A stretch of DNA of 64,000 bases from Neisseria meningitidis (lineage in GTDB: Bacteria > Pseudomonadota > Gammaproteobacteria > Burkholderiales > Neisseriaceae): the NCBI GenBank assembly GCA_923184405.1, contig OV299793.1, positions 2,017,758-2,081,757 on the forward strand, in the 5' to 3' direction. A program made the translations under genes and the position numbers. This document shows positions 22,292-33,050 of this stretch, one piece after another (the stretch's first letter is position 1; every line of letters begins with the position of its first letter). The notes under the pieces were generated by a model, which did not search any database, was not told the DNA's origin, and saw nothing but the letters and a program-made list of their open reading frames with translations.

Positions 22292-23153
22292 TTATTTGGC
22301 TGCGCCTTCATTCCATGCGGCAGGGGATTTGTAGCCCTCGAAGCGTTTGTGCGCGTAGGCTTTGAACGCGTCGGAGTTATAGGCCTCGGTTACGTCTTTA
22401 AGCCATTGGCTGTCTTTGTCGGCGGTTTTGACGGCAGACCAGTTGACATAGGCAAAGCTCGGTTCTTGGAACAGGGCTTCGGTCAGCTTCATGCCGCTGC
22501 TTATGGCGTAGTTGCCGTTGACGACGGCAAAATCCACGTCGGCGCGGCTACGCGGCAGTTGCGCGGCTTCAAGCTCGACGATTTTGATGTTTTTCAGGTT
22601 TTCGGCAATGTCCGCTTTGGATGCGGTCAGCGGATTGATGCCGTCTTTGAGTTTGATCCAACCCAGTTCGTCGAGCATCACCAAGACACGGGCGAAGTTG
22701 GACGGGTCGTTGGGCGCGGATACGGTGCTGCCGTCTTTGACTTCTTCCAGCGATTTCAGCTTGCCCGGGTACAGTCCCAAAGGCGCGGTCGGCACTTGAA
22801 GACTTCGGTGATGTCCAGATTGTGTTCATTTTTGAAGTCGTCAAGATAGGGTTTGTGTTGGAAGACGTTGATGTCCAACTCGCCCTCAGCCAATGCCAGA
22901 TTCGGGCGCATATAGTCGGTAAACTCGACCAGTTTGACGGTGTAGCCATTTTTCTCCAGCTCAGGCTGGATGTGTTCTTTGACCATATCGCCGAAGTCGC
23001 CGACGGTCGTGCCGAAGACGATTTCTTTTTCTCGGCGCCGTTGTCGGCGGCGGCAGAAGCGGATGCGGCGGGCGCGCTGTCTTTTTGATCGCCGCAGGCG
23101 GCGAGGATGAGCGCGAGTGCGGCGGCGGAAAGGGTTTTGAAGAAGGTTTTCAT
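22292..23153 (-). CDS. metQ: D-methionine ABC transporter substrate-binding lipoprotein, frameshifted as read
   Basis: MKTFFKTLSAAALALILAAC has a lipobox LAAC|G. Then VKLVEFTDYMRPNLALAEGE, INVFQHKPYLDDF, and in the last frame PTAPLGLYPGKLKSLEEVKD and VNGNYAISSGMKLTEALFQE, ending EGAAK. NlpA/MetQ family, known in meningococci as the surface antigen GNA1946. It captures methionine for MetNI. Frame changes at about 23030 and 22795. Third gene of metN-metI-metQ. Confidence 0.93.
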
Positions 23154-23311
23154 ATTTTCTCCTGATGTTGTGGCAGTTTCAAACAAAAATGACGGGCAGG
23201 GAGTCCTGCCGTCCAGATTCAGCGTTCAGACGGCATTTGCCGCGAACAGGGGGATTTTATAGCATTTTTCGGATAGCGGTGGGGGTTTTGGCGTTCAGAC
23301 GGCATTCGGCT

Positions 23312-23999
23312 TCAACGTTTATCCAATTTCCGCGCCAATGCGTTGCCAGCGCTTTGAATCAGGATGACCAGCAGCACGAGGAGGGCGACGATGAAGACGA
23401 TGACTTCGGTTTGGTAGCGGTAGTAGCCGTAGCGGATGGCGAGGTCGCCCAAGCCGCCGCCGCCTATCATCCCTGCCGCCGCGCTGTATGACTAAAAGCC
23501 CGATGGCAAGCACGGTAATGCTGGAAACCATGCCCGCGCGCGCTTGATTCAAGAGGACTTTGCAGACGATGGCAATCGGAGGCGCACCCATCGCGGCGGC
23601 GGCTTCAATCACGCCTTTGGGGACTTCGCGCAGGTTTAGTTCCACCAGTCGAGCAAAATAAAACAATCCCGACACGCTAAACACCAGCGAGGTGGCAACC
23701 GGACCGATGGTGCTGCCGACGATGGTGCGTGTGGCGGGTATCATGGCAATCATCAAAATGACGAAGGGGAAGGCGAGCATGAGGTTGACTACGTTGTCAA
23801 GCAGGAAGTTCACCGGCTTGTTGTAATGCAGTTGGCGGCTGCAAGCTACGAAGAGCAACACGCCCAGCAACGTGCAGAAAACGACGGCGAATGTGGTGGA
23901 CAAGCCGACGATCACGAACATTTCGACCGATGAGCGGACGATTTCGCCTTTCATACCGATGATGTTGGAAACGGATTGTTGGAAGGTCAGATCAGCCAT
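23312..23999 (-). CDS. metI: D-methionine ABC transporter permease, frameshifted near C-terminus
   Basis: From ATG 23997-23999: [20 protein letters not shown], five hydrophobic helices, and the EAA loop VIEAAAAMGAPPIAIVCKVL that contacts MetN. After a slip near 23490 the C-terminus reads in another frame to a TGA at 23312-23314. Membrane part of the methionine importer. Its start overlaps the end of metN by 8 bases, implying coupled translation. Confidence 0.92.
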
Positions 24000-24737
24000 T
24001 TCGGTCCTCTCTGATGAATTCGAGCCAGATGTCGGATCGGGCGTGGAAATGGTTGCAGCGTACATCGACGATTTCGACGACTTTGCGCTTATCCAACAGG
24101 GCGGATCGGTAGCACAGTCGTCTGATAACGCTCATTACGTGGGTTACGATGACGATGGTTACGTTGAAGCGTTTGTTGATGTCGCCCAAACATTCCAAGA
24201 CGCTGCGCGTGGTGGCGGGGTCGAGGGCGGAAGTGGGTTCGTCGGCGAGGATGACTTGCGGCTTGGACGCGAGCGCGCGGGCGATGCCGACACGCTGTTT
24301 CTGCCCGTCGGAAAGCTGGGCGGGATAGTGGCCGACGCGTTCGGTCAGTCCGACGATTTCGAGACATTCGGCAACGCGCGCTTTGATTTTTTCAGACGGC
24401 CATCCGGCGATTTACAATGGAAGGCGACGCTGCTAACGACGGTGCGGTTGTTCAACAGGTTGAACTGCTGAAACACCATGCCGATATTCTGCCGAGCCTG
24501 ACGCAATGCGGCGGCATCGAGCGCGGTCAGCTCTTGTCCGCAGACGTTGACCTTGCCGCTGTCGGGACGTTCCAACAGGTTAATCAGGCGCAACAGGGTG
24601 GATTTGCCTGCACCTGAATAACCCATCAGCCCGAAGATTTCACCGTCGCGGATTTCGAGGCTGGTCGGCTCGACAGCGGCAAAACGGGTCTTGTCGCGCG
24701 TTTGGTAATGCTTGGAAACCTTGTCCAAAATAATCAT
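23992..24737 (-). CDS. metN: D-methionine ABC transporter ATPase, frameshifted as read
   Basis: [20 protein letters not shown], Walker [16 protein letters not shown]-loop [14 protein letters not shown]. After a slip near 24400 come the [15 protein letters not shown] signature and [15 protein letters not shown]alker B (read in other frames), then [11 protein letters not shown] where VTHEMSVIRRL is expected. It powers methionine uptake. The last 60 codons carry several unlikely substitutions (E to V, D to Y, G to R). Start ATG 24735-24737. It is shorter than MetN of E. coli, lacking the C-terminal ACT-like domain. Confidence 0.9.
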
Positions 24738-24984
24738 TGTCTTTCCCATACAACAAAGCCCGATGTCGGACACAACGGGCGCGGAAGATAAAGCTGGAAT
24801 TGTCGGAACGCTTTAGCTGTTATGCCCGCAAGCTGTGTCAAATCGGCAGGTTAATTTTCGTAGGATATTATCGGGAAAGCTCTGTTTGTCAATAAGGCAG
24901 GAAGCAGGCAACTATTTCGGACAATGCCGTCTGAAACGGGCAAAGGCAGCGGTTCGCACCAAAACGGCAAATAATTGAAAAATA

Positions 24985-25140
24985 TATAGTAGATTAACAA
25001 AAATCAGGACAAGGCGACGAAGCCGCAGACAGTACAAATAGTACGGAACCGATTCACTTGGTGCTTCAGCACCTTAGAGAATCGTTCTCTTTGAGCTAAG
25101 GCGAGGCAACGCTGTACTGGTTTAAAGTTAATCCACTATA
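24985..25140. repeat. Correia repeat enclosed element, full-length type
   Basis: 156 bp, left end TATAGTAGATTAACAAAA (one base off consensus), right end ATCCACTATA, with the internal IHF-site segment. It lies upstream of slt. Confidence 0.95.
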
Positions 25141-25281
25141 AATTATGTCGGAAACATTCCAAAGGCGGTGCACTTTCGGCATATAATTCGGGCAAACGCA
25201 TGTTCAGACGGCAATTTGTCTTTTCCAACCCTGACCGTTCAGGGTTCCGATTCTTAAGGAAATCCGATATACCTACCCTCG

Positions 25282-27114
25282 ATGAAGCATTCCCTGCCGC
25301 TGCTGGCAGCTCTGGTACTTGCACCGTGTTCTTCGACATACGCGCACAGAAGCAAGACCCTGGCAGCCAATATAGAAACTGCCTGACAATCGGAAAGCGT
25401 TCCCACCAGCACAGCACGAACCTGAAGGAAATACGCTGCAGATTACAGCAGCTACTCTTCCGCACTGGATGCAGTGAAACAGAAAAACGATGCCGCAGTC
25501 GCCGCCTATTCGGAAAACGCCGGCGACAGCGCGATGCCGGAAAATGTCCGCAACGAGTGGCTGAAGTCTCTGGACGCACGCAGACAGTGGACGCTGTTTG
25601 CACAGGCAGATGCCAAACTCAAACATGAAGGGCGCGCCCAAGAAGTCAAATGCTACGCCGATTCGAGCCGCAACGACTATACGCGTGCCGCCGAACTGGT
25701 CAAAAATACGGGCAAACTGCCTTCGGGCTGCACCAAACTGTTGGAACAGGCAGCCGCATCCGGCTTGTTGGACGGCAACAATGCCTGGAGGCGCGTTCGC
25801 GGACTGCTGGAAGGCCGCCAAACCACAGATGCACGCAACCCTGCCGCCGCATTGGGCAGACCGTTTGACGGCGGTACACAAGGTTCGCGCGAATATGCCC
25901 TGTTGAACGTCATCGGCAAAGAGGCGCGTAAATCGCCGAATGCCGCCGCCCTGCTGTCCGAAATGGAAAGCGGTTTAAGCCTCGAACAACGCAGTTTCGC
26001 GTGGGGCGTATTGGGGCATTATCAGTCGCAAAGCCTCAATGTGCCTGCCGCCTTGGACTATTACGGCAAGGTTGCCGACCGCCGCCAACTGACCGACGAC
26101 CAAATCGAGTGGTACGCCCGAGCCGCCTTGCGCGCCTGACGTTGGGACGAGCTGGCCTCCGTTATCTCGCATATGCCCGAAAAACTGCAAAAAAGCCCGA
26201 CCTGGCTCTACTGGCTGGTACGCAGTCGCGCCGCAACGGGCAACACGCAAGAGGCGGAAAAACTCTACAAACAGGCAGCAGCGACGGGCAGGAACTTTTA
26301 TGCGGTGCTGGCAGGGGAAGAGTTGAGGCGCAAAATCGATACGCGCAACAATGTACCCGATCTTAAGCAAAAACAGCGTCCTCCGTATGGCGGAAGACGG
26401 CGCAATTAAGCGCGCGCTGGTGCTGTTCCGAAACAGCCGAACCGTAAGCGATGCGAAAATGCGCCGTCAGGCTCAGGCGGAATGGCGTTTTGCCACACGC
26501 GGCTTCGACGAAGACAAGCTGCTGACCGCCGCGCAAACCGCGTTCGACCACGGTTTTTACGATATGGCGGTCAACAGCGCGGAACGCACCGACCGCAAAC
26601 TCAACTACACATTGCGCTATATTTCGCCGTTTAAAGACACGGTAATCCGCCACGCGCAAAATGTTAATGTCGATCCAGCGTGGGTTTACGGGCTGATTCG
26701 TCAGGAAAGCCGCTTCGTTATGGGCGCGCAATCCCGCGTAGGCGCGCAAGGGCTGATGCAGGTTATGCCTGCCACCTGCGCGAAATCGCCAGCAAAATCG
26801 GTATCGATGCCGCACAACTTTACACCGCCGACGGTAATATCCGTATGGGGACGTGGTATATGGCGGACACCAAACGCCGCCTGCAAAACAACGAAGTCCT
26901 CGCTACCGCAGGCTATAACGCCGGCCCCGGAAGTGCGCGCCGATGGCAGGCGGATATCCCCCTTGAGGGTGCAGTATATGCCGAAACCATCCCGTTTTCC
27001 GAAACGCGAGACTATGTCAAAAAAGTGATGACTAATGCCGCCTACTACGCCTCCCTCTTCGGCGCGCCGCACATCCCGCTCAAACAGCGTATGGGCATCG
27101 TCCCCGCACGCTGA
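25282..27114 (+). CDS. slt: Soluble lytic murein transglycosylase, frameshifts and in-frame stop as read
   Basis: Starts MKHSLPLLAALVLAPCSS, a lipoprotein-like signal. The long alpha-superhelical region reads SRNDYTRAAELVKNTGKLPS and MPEKLQKSPTWLYWLVRSRA. The catalytic domain carries the Glu of GLIRQESRFVMGAQSRVGAQ, then GLMQVMPAT, MGTWYMADTKRRLQNN and ATAGYNAGPGSARRWQ. It cleaves peptidoglycan to anhydromuropeptides in the periplasm. Frame changes lie in 25330-25460, near 26365 and 26775. TGA at 26138-26140 replaces an expected Arg codon. Confidence 0.92.
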
Positions 27115-27121
27115 CGTACCG

Positions 27122-27160
27122 ATGCCGTCTGAAACCCGGCCGGTCTTTCAGACGGCATTT
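27122..27160 (+). terminator. DUS-pair terminator after slt
   Basis: ATGCCGTCTGAAA and TTTCAGACGGCATT pair across a GC-rich loop. Confidence 0.88.
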
Positions 27161-27164
27161 TTAT

Positions 27165-27402
27165 CCCGAACGGCATTGACGGCGAACCATAAATATAAGA
27201 CAATCCGAAAATTGCTTTTCCTGCTTTTTCAAGCAGCTTGACACGGCACAAGCCGACCCGTTAGGAGGTGATGTTTCCGTCACGGCGCGTATCCCGCCGC
27301 CGCAAGGCACAGCGATACAGTAAACCTTCAACACCGTCTGCCCTACCCTTTCCACCGATATGATGGGCAGATGCAACAACCGAATTTATTAAAGGAAATA
27401 AA
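27165..27402 (+). other. Leader region upstream of rpsU
   Basis: No gene is seen. A purine run (AAAGGAAATAAA) directly before the rpsU ATG is its ribosome site. A promoter is expected here but no strong boxes stand out. Confidence 0.5.
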
Positions 27403-27613
27403 ATGCCTGCAATCCGCGTAAAAGAGAATGAACCATTTGAAGTCGCTATGCGCCGTTTCAAACGCGCCGTAGAAAAAACAGACCTGCTGACCGAGCTGCG
27501 CGCCCGCGAAGCCTACGAAAACCGACTACCGAACGCAAACGCAAAAAGCGGCAGCCGTAAAACGCCTGCAAAAACGCCTGCGCAGCCAACAACTGCCGCC
27601 CAAAATGTACTAA
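27403..27613 (+). CDS. rpsU: 30S ribosomal protein S21, one-base slip as read
   Basis: [20 protein letters not shown] and [19 protein letters not shown] are canonical S21. A base is missing in the A run near 27520 (GAAAA-CCG), after which the correct frame reads [20 protein letters not shown] and ends PPKMY at TAA 27611-27613. S21 sits at the small-subunit platform near the 16S 3' end. 70 residues after correction, the normal size. Confidence 0.93.
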
Positions 27614-27654
27614 ACGTTCAAGTACAGATTACAGGTCAGCCCTGTGATATGAGG

Positions 27655-27684
27655 ACACACCGCAAGACCTGCTCTGCGGTGTGT
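27655..27684 (+). terminator. Terminator after rpsU
   Basis: ACACACCGCA ... TGCGGTGTGT followed by TTTTG. Confidence 0.82.
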
Positions 27685-27743
27685 TTTGCTTTTCAGACGG
27701 CATCGAAACCCGCCGTTTCCATCCGACATCCAGCGAGGACATT

Positions 27744-28190
27744 ATGAGCCTGAAAATCCGCCTTACCGAAGACATGAAAACCGCGATGCGCGCCAAAGAC
27801 CAAGTTTCCCTCAGCACCATCCGCCTCATCAACGCCGCCGTCAAACAGTTTGAAGTGGACGAACGCACCGAAGCCGACGATGCCAAAATCACCGCCATCC
27901 TGACCAAAATGGTCAAACAGCGCAAAGACAGCGCGAAAATCTACACTGAAGCAGACCGCCAGGATTTGGCAAACAAAGAAAACGCCGAAATCGAGGTACT
28001 GCACCGCTACCTTCCCCAAATGCTCTCTAAAGCCGAAATCCGTACTGCGGTCGAAGCCGCCGTTGCCGAAACCAGCGCGGCAGGTATGGCGGATATGGGC
28101 AAAGTGATGGGCGTATTGAAAGCCCGACTTGCAGGCAAAGCCGATATGGGCGAAGTCAACAAAATCCTGAAAGCCGTACTGACCGCCTGA
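27744..28190 (+). CDS. GatB/YqeY domain protein
   Basis: Intact 148-residue frame, [20 protein letters not shown] to [12 protein letters not shown]. The whole protein is the YqeY helical domain, related to the C-terminal tRNA-binding tail of Gat[18 protein letters not shown] and [20 protein letters not shown] are the family's conserved stretches. Role probably linked to tRNA amidation or binding, not proven. It follows rpsU, the common rpsU-yqeY (-dnaG) arrangement, though dnaG is not in the window. Confidence 0.92.
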   Translation: MSLKIRLTEDMKTAMRAKDQVSLSTIRLINAAVKQFEVDERTEADDAKITAILTKMVKQRKDSAKIYTEADRQDLANKENAEIEVLHRYLPQMLSKAEIRTAVEAAVAETSAAGMADMGKVMGVLKARLAGKADMGEVNKILKAVLTA

Positions 28191-28207
28191 TTGCCCGAAT
28201 ATCGGAC

Positions 28208-28252
28208 AAAATGCCGTCTGAAGCCCGTATCGCAGGTTCAGACGGCATTTTC
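28208..28252 (+). terminator. DUS-pair terminator after yqeY
   Basis: AAAATGCCGTCTGAA paired with TTCAGACGGCATTTT. The following 220 bases (28253-28472) hold nothing I can identify. Confidence 0.88.
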
Positions 28253-28472
28253 ATGGTTTGATGATATTTATAAAATTTTGCAACACGCTCATGCACAGCA
28301 ACTGCCGCTGCTCGTTGGCGTTGCCGCTCTATCGCACGGTTAGCTGCACCATAATTGCACTCTAATGCTGATGCAATAACGTCCCAATATCAAATTGGCA
28401 GGGGCAACACGGTTTCGATACACCGAAACGGGTTTTGCCGATAAACGGATTCCGTTGCGCCCCATCGGACAA

Positions 28473-28507
28473 ATGCCGTCTGAAACACGATTCCGTTCAG
28501 ACGGCAT
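28473..28507 (-). terminator. DUS-pair terminator of the sspAB operon
   Basis: ATGCCGTCTGAA and TTCAGACGGCAT pair, five bases past the sspB stop. Confidence 0.85.
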
Positions 28508-28511
28508 AGAT

Positions 28512-28902
28512 TTATTTGACCAATTTCAAGCCTTTTTGGCGGGCCGGGGCGCGGTTTCGGCAGAGGTGTTTTCAGGCGGCGTGTCGGGGCGATACGCTTC
28601 CAATTCAAACCCCATACCGTCTCCGGTCTCCCGTGCGAAAAGGCTGAGGACGTGTCCGACAGGTATCCATATATCGTGCGCCTGTCCGCCGAAGCGGGCG
28701 GAAAAACTGATCAATCGTTGTCGATTTGAAGGTTTTGCGTGGCGGTCGCGCCGATGTTGAGCATAATTTCGTTGTCGCGGACATACTGCATAGGAACGCG
28801 CGTGTGTTCGTTGACCCAGACAAGGATGTGCGGTGTGAGGCTGTTGTCGCTGCACCATTCGCAGAGGGCGCGGAGGATGTAGGGTTTGGTGGAAGTGGGC
28901 AT
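28512..28902 (-). CDS. sspB: ClpXP protease specificity-enhancing factor SspB, frameshifted as read
   Basis: MPTSTKPYILRALCEWCSDN from 28902, then TPHILVWVNEHTRVPMQYVR, NEIMLNIGATATQNLQIDND, FSARFGGQAHDIWIPVGHVL and a flexible tail ending with a GLKLVK-like ClpX-binding motif. SspB delivers ssrA-tagged proteins to ClpXP. One slip lies near 28715 and another near 28530. The gene follows sspA on the same strand, the usual pair. Confidence 0.9.
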
Positions 28903-28972
28903 AATGGTTCCGTGTTGTACGCCAAAATAGGAAAATGCCTGCAAAACAGTGGGTTTTGCAAGCATTTCGGAC

Positions 28973-29576
28973 TTATTTGCGCATGGCTTTTTCGGCGGGT
29001 GTCAGTGCTTCGATAAAGGCTTCAGCGCTGGAAGATGCGCTCGGCGTATTTGAGCAGCGGCGCGGCACTTTTGCCCAGTTTGACATCGTAATGGTCGAGC
29101 CGCCACAGCAGCGGAGCAAGGGCGACATCAATCATAGAAAAATCTTCGCCGAGGATGTATTTGCTTTTGCTGAACGAAGGGGCAAGCATGGTCAGACCGT
29201 TGCCGATGGCTTCGCGCGCTTTGCCTGTTCCTTGTTGGTGGCGGCGGGGTTTTCCAAAACTTGGACGTGGTTGAACAATTCTTTTCCATACGGTACAGCA
29301 CCAGCCGGCCCCTGCCGCGCATAACGGATCACCGGGCATAAGCTGCGGATGGGGGAAGCGTTAGTCGATGTATTTGTTGATGATGTTGGACTCGTGCAGC
29401 ACCAAATCGCGCCCGACCAGTACGGGGACCTGGTTGTACGGGCTCATGACGGCGAGGTCTTCGGGTTTGTTGTAAATATCGACGTCTTTGATTTCAAAAT
29501 CCATACCTTTTTCGTACAAAACGAAGCGGCAGCGGTGCCGGAAGGGGCAGGTAATGCCGCAATAGAGGGTCACCAT
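28973..29576 (-). CDS. sspA: Stringent starvation protein A (GST-fold transcription factor), frameshifted as read
   Basis: MVTLYCGITCPFRHRCRFVL from ATG 29574-29576, then EKGMDFEIKDVDIYNKPEDL, YNQVPVLVGRDLVLHESNII (thioredoxin-fold half), later KYILGEDFSMIDVALAPLLW and LKYAERIFQR of the helical half, closing AMRK at TAA 28973-28975. SspA binds RNA polymerase and affects stress genes. Slips lie near 29370, 29250 and 29025. Operon sspA-sspB. Confidence 0.92.
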
Positions 29577-29617
29577 AATAATTGTCGCTCCTGTGTGATG
29601 CCTACAAACGGTTGATT

Positions 29618-29771
29618 TATAGTGGATTAACAAAACCAGCACGGCGTTGCCTCGCCTTAGCTCAAAGAGAACGATTCTCTAAGGTGCTGAAGCACCAAGT
29701 GAATCGGTTCTGTACTATTTGTACTGTCTGCGGCTTCGTCGCCTTGTCCTGATTTTTGTTAATCCACTATA
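29618..29771. repeat. Correia repeat enclosed element, full-length type
   Basis: 154 bp, TATAGTGGATTAACAAAA to CCACTATA, upstream of sspA and downstream of the glycosyltransferase gene. Confidence 0.95.
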
Positions 29772-29841
29772 TAAAGGTTTAATCGCGCAATTATAAGAGA
29801 TTTCCGGCACTTAATCCAAATTCGGCTCAATCTGTTGTTTT

Positions 29842-31500
29842 TTATATATTTTCCCCGATTTTCCGTATCAGTGCGAACTTACTGTCTTTGTTGAGCGGGC
29901 GCGCACCCTGCCAAACCGTCTGCCAGCCTTGCGACGCATCCGCATTTTGGGGCAAGCGGACGATACGGTAGCGGCATTGTACATCGCCGACGCGGTGCGG
30001 CAATGTGCCGTACTGCGTCCAAACAATCTGCATGTGCAGGTCGCCGCCGCCTATGTCGATACACTCGATGCCGTCTGAAAGCTCCTGTCTTAATTCCGGG
30101 GAAAGCGATGCCTCCATACTCCGGACGACCGGCGCGTGGCTCTTCGCCGCGTCCAGCCACGGCAGGAACAGCGTCATCAGCAAAGCCCAGGTCAGGGTAA
30201 CGCCTGCCGCCCAGTTGGTAACCGCCCGCCTGCCGCGTATGTTTTTACAGGTAATCGCCCACAGCCACAAGGGTGTGAACAGTACGGCAACCGCCATCGG
30301 AATGGGATCGATATCAGGAACATAATACGGGCTGAAATAGCGGCGCGTTCGGCAAGCTTGGCGGGCCAGCCGTAATTCATGGCGAAAAAGCCCGTCCACA
30401 TGAACACGGCAAACAGTCCGAACGCCATAATGCCGAACCAGTTGACAAACGCCGCCGCGCCGCGCCTCAGGCTGTCCAGTTGCGCCGCGCCGAACAGGGC
30501 AAGCGGCGGAAGCAGCCTGACGAGGTTATCCTGAAAACGCTGCGGACTGACGGCAAGCAGCACCAAAACGGCAAGCATCCAGACGACGCCCAAAATCCCC
30601 CAGTCGGTCGAAAACAGGCGCGTGCGGCAAACCGTCCAAACCGCCAGCGGCAGCGCGGGCAATGCAAACCAAAGCAGGTTTTTCAGATAGTAAAACAAAC
30701 TGAATGCCGTCTGAACGTGCCGCACGCCGCCGAACGTACCGAAAACGTGATAGTCGAGCCATTGCGCGAACAGCGCGGGCTGCGTTTTGCCAAGAGCAGC
30801 GGGTAAACGGTCATAAGCGGCAGGGCAAAGGCAAGTGAGGCGACTGCCGTCAACATCAAACGCCTGCTTTGCCACGGACGGAAAAACATCAGTACGGGCA
30901 AGGGCAGCATCAGGGCAAATGCTGCCGGATAAGCTGCTGCCAACGACATCAGCGTCCAGCCCGTACCGAGCAGAAAAGAGGCGGCAATCACGCGCCGACG
31001 AGCCAAAGAATAACCGTGCAGCACCAGTCCGGCGGCGGCAAAGGCGGCGGCAGCGGGTTGAGAAAGTGTGCAGGTGGAATCAGCCCGATACAGCCGATGA
31101 GAATCAGGACGACGCTGCGCCCGTGGTGTCTGCCCAAAAAGCTGAAGCCAGCAAAGCCGCAGGAAGTCAGCCCGACAACGGCGAAAAACACGCCTGCAAA
31201 GCGTGCGGCATCATACGGGTCGGCTGCCCACGGCGACAGCAAATGTTTGAACGCGGCGGAAACCCAAAGATACACGGGTGGTATGCCGAAATCGGTATGC
31301 CCGAACAAATGGGCAACCAAAGGGGTGGGCCTGCCTGCCAGTGCTTCGACGGCGGTATAGACGGCAGGTTCGGCAGGATGCCATAAATCATGGGAAAATA
31401 CACCCGGCCACAACCAGGCAAACGCCATCAACAGCAGCAGCCACGGCTTTTCTGGGTTTTGGCGGGAGGACGGGCATCAGGGCGGAGTATAGGTCAGCAT
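29842..31500 (-). CDS. ArnT/PMT-like membrane glycosyltransferase, frameshifted as read
   Basis: Starts at ATG 31498-31500 and reads AFAWLWPGVFSHDLWHPAEP, an Asp-containing first loop as in the GT39/GT83 families. About ten hydrophobic helices follow in three frames (AAYPAAFALMLPLPVLMFF, NLLWFALPALPLAVWTVCRT, FAVFMWTGFFAMNYGWPAKL). A soluble C-terminal part ends RKIGENI. ArnT-like enzymes move lipid-linked sugars onto lipid A or proteins; the substrate here is unknown. Slips occur near 31475, 31030, 30790 and 30330. About 550 residues, normal for the family. Confidence 0.75.
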
Positions 31501-31603
31501 AAGCGTGAGAAGAAATGGACGGATTGCCAAGTGTAGCAAATATTCGCACAAAGGTCGTGCAGAGAAGGATTCAGACGAAGCATCAGACACAAAAAGAACA
31601 TGA

Positions 31604-31630
31604 ACAAAAAAGACTGCACATGGCAGTCTT
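31604..31630 (-). terminator. Terminator of cadD
   Basis: On the minus strand AAGACTGCC-ATGT-GCAGTCTT is followed by a T run, just beyond the cadD end. It is not DUS-based. Confidence 0.8.
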
Positions 31631-31647
31631 TGCAGATACTATCTTTT

Positions 31648-32278
31648 TCATAATATTTTTTCCTGGCCCGACACAGTCCATAGCATATCAAAACTGTTGT
31701 TTTCAATCAGGATATATACCCCCAATCCTAAATAAACAACAGCAACAAACCATCTGCTATAGTTTTCCAAAGTTTCTCCAACAGAAGCGGACTTGTGCTA
31801 ATTTTTGGGCAGAAAAAACCAAGAGATAAATCATGACTAGAAAGGTAAGTAAAGCCACTATCAAATTCGCTAAATTTAAGGTAGTAAAATATGGAACAAA
31901 GACACCAATATTGTCAGCACCACAACTTGCAAAAGTAATCATAGCGACTAGAAAAATCAGGATTTTATTATCTTTGCGCAAACCCTCTTTGGCAATAGCC
32001 TCTCCATCGGAATCTCCTAACAGCAAAACTTTGAGGCCTAGGAAAATCGGAATCAAGCCGAGCAAACCTAAAATCTCTTTACTAGGAATATAATCTAAGA
32101 CAAATGCAAAAAGCAAACTTAGCAATAGCAGGCTAACAGAGCCTAGAAATTGTCCTAAATAGATGTTAATGATGTCATTTCTGCTTTTTCTATTGGAAAA
32201 AAATAACATTAGGATAATAAGTAAGTCTACGGCTGTCCCAGAATACAGGATTATTGAAGTAACGACATTTTGAATCAT
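31648..32278 (-). CDS. cadD: CadD-family cadmium resistance transporter, one frameshift near C-terminus
   Basis: MIQNVVTSIILYSGTAVDLL (start 32278; an alternative ATG at 32290 would lie in the operator) and YLGQFLGSVSLLLLSLLFAF, five to six helices, and the family motif ASCGADNIGVFVPYF. A slip near 31795 is followed by VGETLENYSRWFVAVVYLGL in the corrected frame and a stop at 31648. CadD exports Cd2+ and is best known from staphylococcal plasmids. The gene is visibly AT-rich against its neighbours, has its own operator and terminator, and is flanked by a CREE: a likely acquired unit. Confidence 0.85.
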
Positions 32279-32288
32279 AAAACATCTC

Positions 32289-32308
32289 ATTCAAATATAT
32301 TTTTGAAT
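32289..32308. promoter_or_regulatory. Candidate ArsR/CadC-type operator of cadD
   Basis: ATTCAAATATATTTTTGAAT, an imperfect 20-bp palindrome directly upstream of the cadD start, with a second half-site (ATTCAAAC) beside it. It resembles the cad operators bound by CadC/SmtB-type metal sensors. No such regulator gene is adjacent. Confidence 0.6.
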
Positions 32309-32356
32309 GTATTCAAACATTAAACTTTGTAGATGTCAACTTCAACCCCGTCAAAA

Positions 32357-32510
32357 TATAGTGGATTAACAAAAACCAGTACGGCATTGCCTCGCATTAG
32401 CTCAAAGAGAACGATTCTCTAGGTGCTGAAGCACCAAGTGAATCGATTCCGTACTATTTGTACTGTCTGCGGCTTCGTCGCCTTGTCCTGATTTTTGTTA
32501 ATCCACTATA
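32357..32510. repeat. Correia repeat enclosed element, full-length type
   Basis: 154 bp, TATAGTGGATTAACAAAA to ATCCACTATA, between cadD and rpmE. Confidence 0.95.
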
Positions 32511-32541
32511 CAGAGAAGAAGTCAGTGTGCCAAATATTAAA

Positions 32542-32572
32542 AAGCCCTGCCATAGAAATGATGGCAGGGCTT
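32542..32572 (-). terminator. Terminator of rpmE
   Basis: AAGCCCTGCCAT ... ATGGCAGGGCTT, a GC-rich stem with flanking A/T, just past the rpmE stop. Confidence 0.88.
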
Positions 32573-32592
32573 AATTCTTGCAAAGCAGGCAA

Positions 32593-32813
32593 TCAGCGTT
32601 TGAACAGGTTGCCGAATTTGTTGATGAATTTGTCCACGCGGCCGATAGGTATCGACGATTTTTGGGTGCCGGTGAGTAGAACTGGTGGCACAGAGGAGCA
32701 AACCTCGATATTGAAGTTTACATTTTCCATCGCGGATTTGGTTGCGAATTTGTTGCCGCAAGAGCAGAGTAACGTTAATTCTCGTGGTAGTTCGAGTGAA
32801 TACCTTGTTTCAT
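32593..32813 (-). CDS. rpmE: 50S ribosomal protein L31, frameshifted as read
   Basis: The minus strand from ATG 32811-32813 gives MKQGIHSNYHE, then with small indels VTLLCSCGNKFATKSAMENV, NFNIEVCSSVPPVLLTGTQK and DKFINKFGNLFKR. The paired Cys positions (CSCG and C..C) mark the zinc-binding form of L31. The length matches the usual 70-71 residues plus one or two slipped bases (near 32770 and 32680). It has its own GC-rich terminator. Confidence 0.85.
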
Positions 32814-32920
32814 TTGATTTCCTTTCAAAAAGCGGGCATAGGGGATGTACCTATGCTTCAGACAAGCTCGGCATTCTCGCTATTTTCTGTTGTTTCGTCA
32901 AGAGGATATTCGATAAAATG

Positions 32921-33026
32921 TATGGTGGATTAACAAAAACCAGTACAGACGTTGCCTCTCCTTGCCGTACTATCTGTACTGTCTGCGGCTTCGTCGCCTT
33001 GTCCTGAATTTTGTTAATCCACTATA
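32921..33026. repeat. Correia repeat enclosed element, short type
   Basis: 106 bp, left end TATGGTGGATTAAC (one base off), right end AATCCACTATA. It ends 24 bases before the acetyltransferase start and could carry its promoter. Confidence 0.92.
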
Positions 33027-33050
33027 AAAAGTTCTTTTGAGGGAGGTTTG

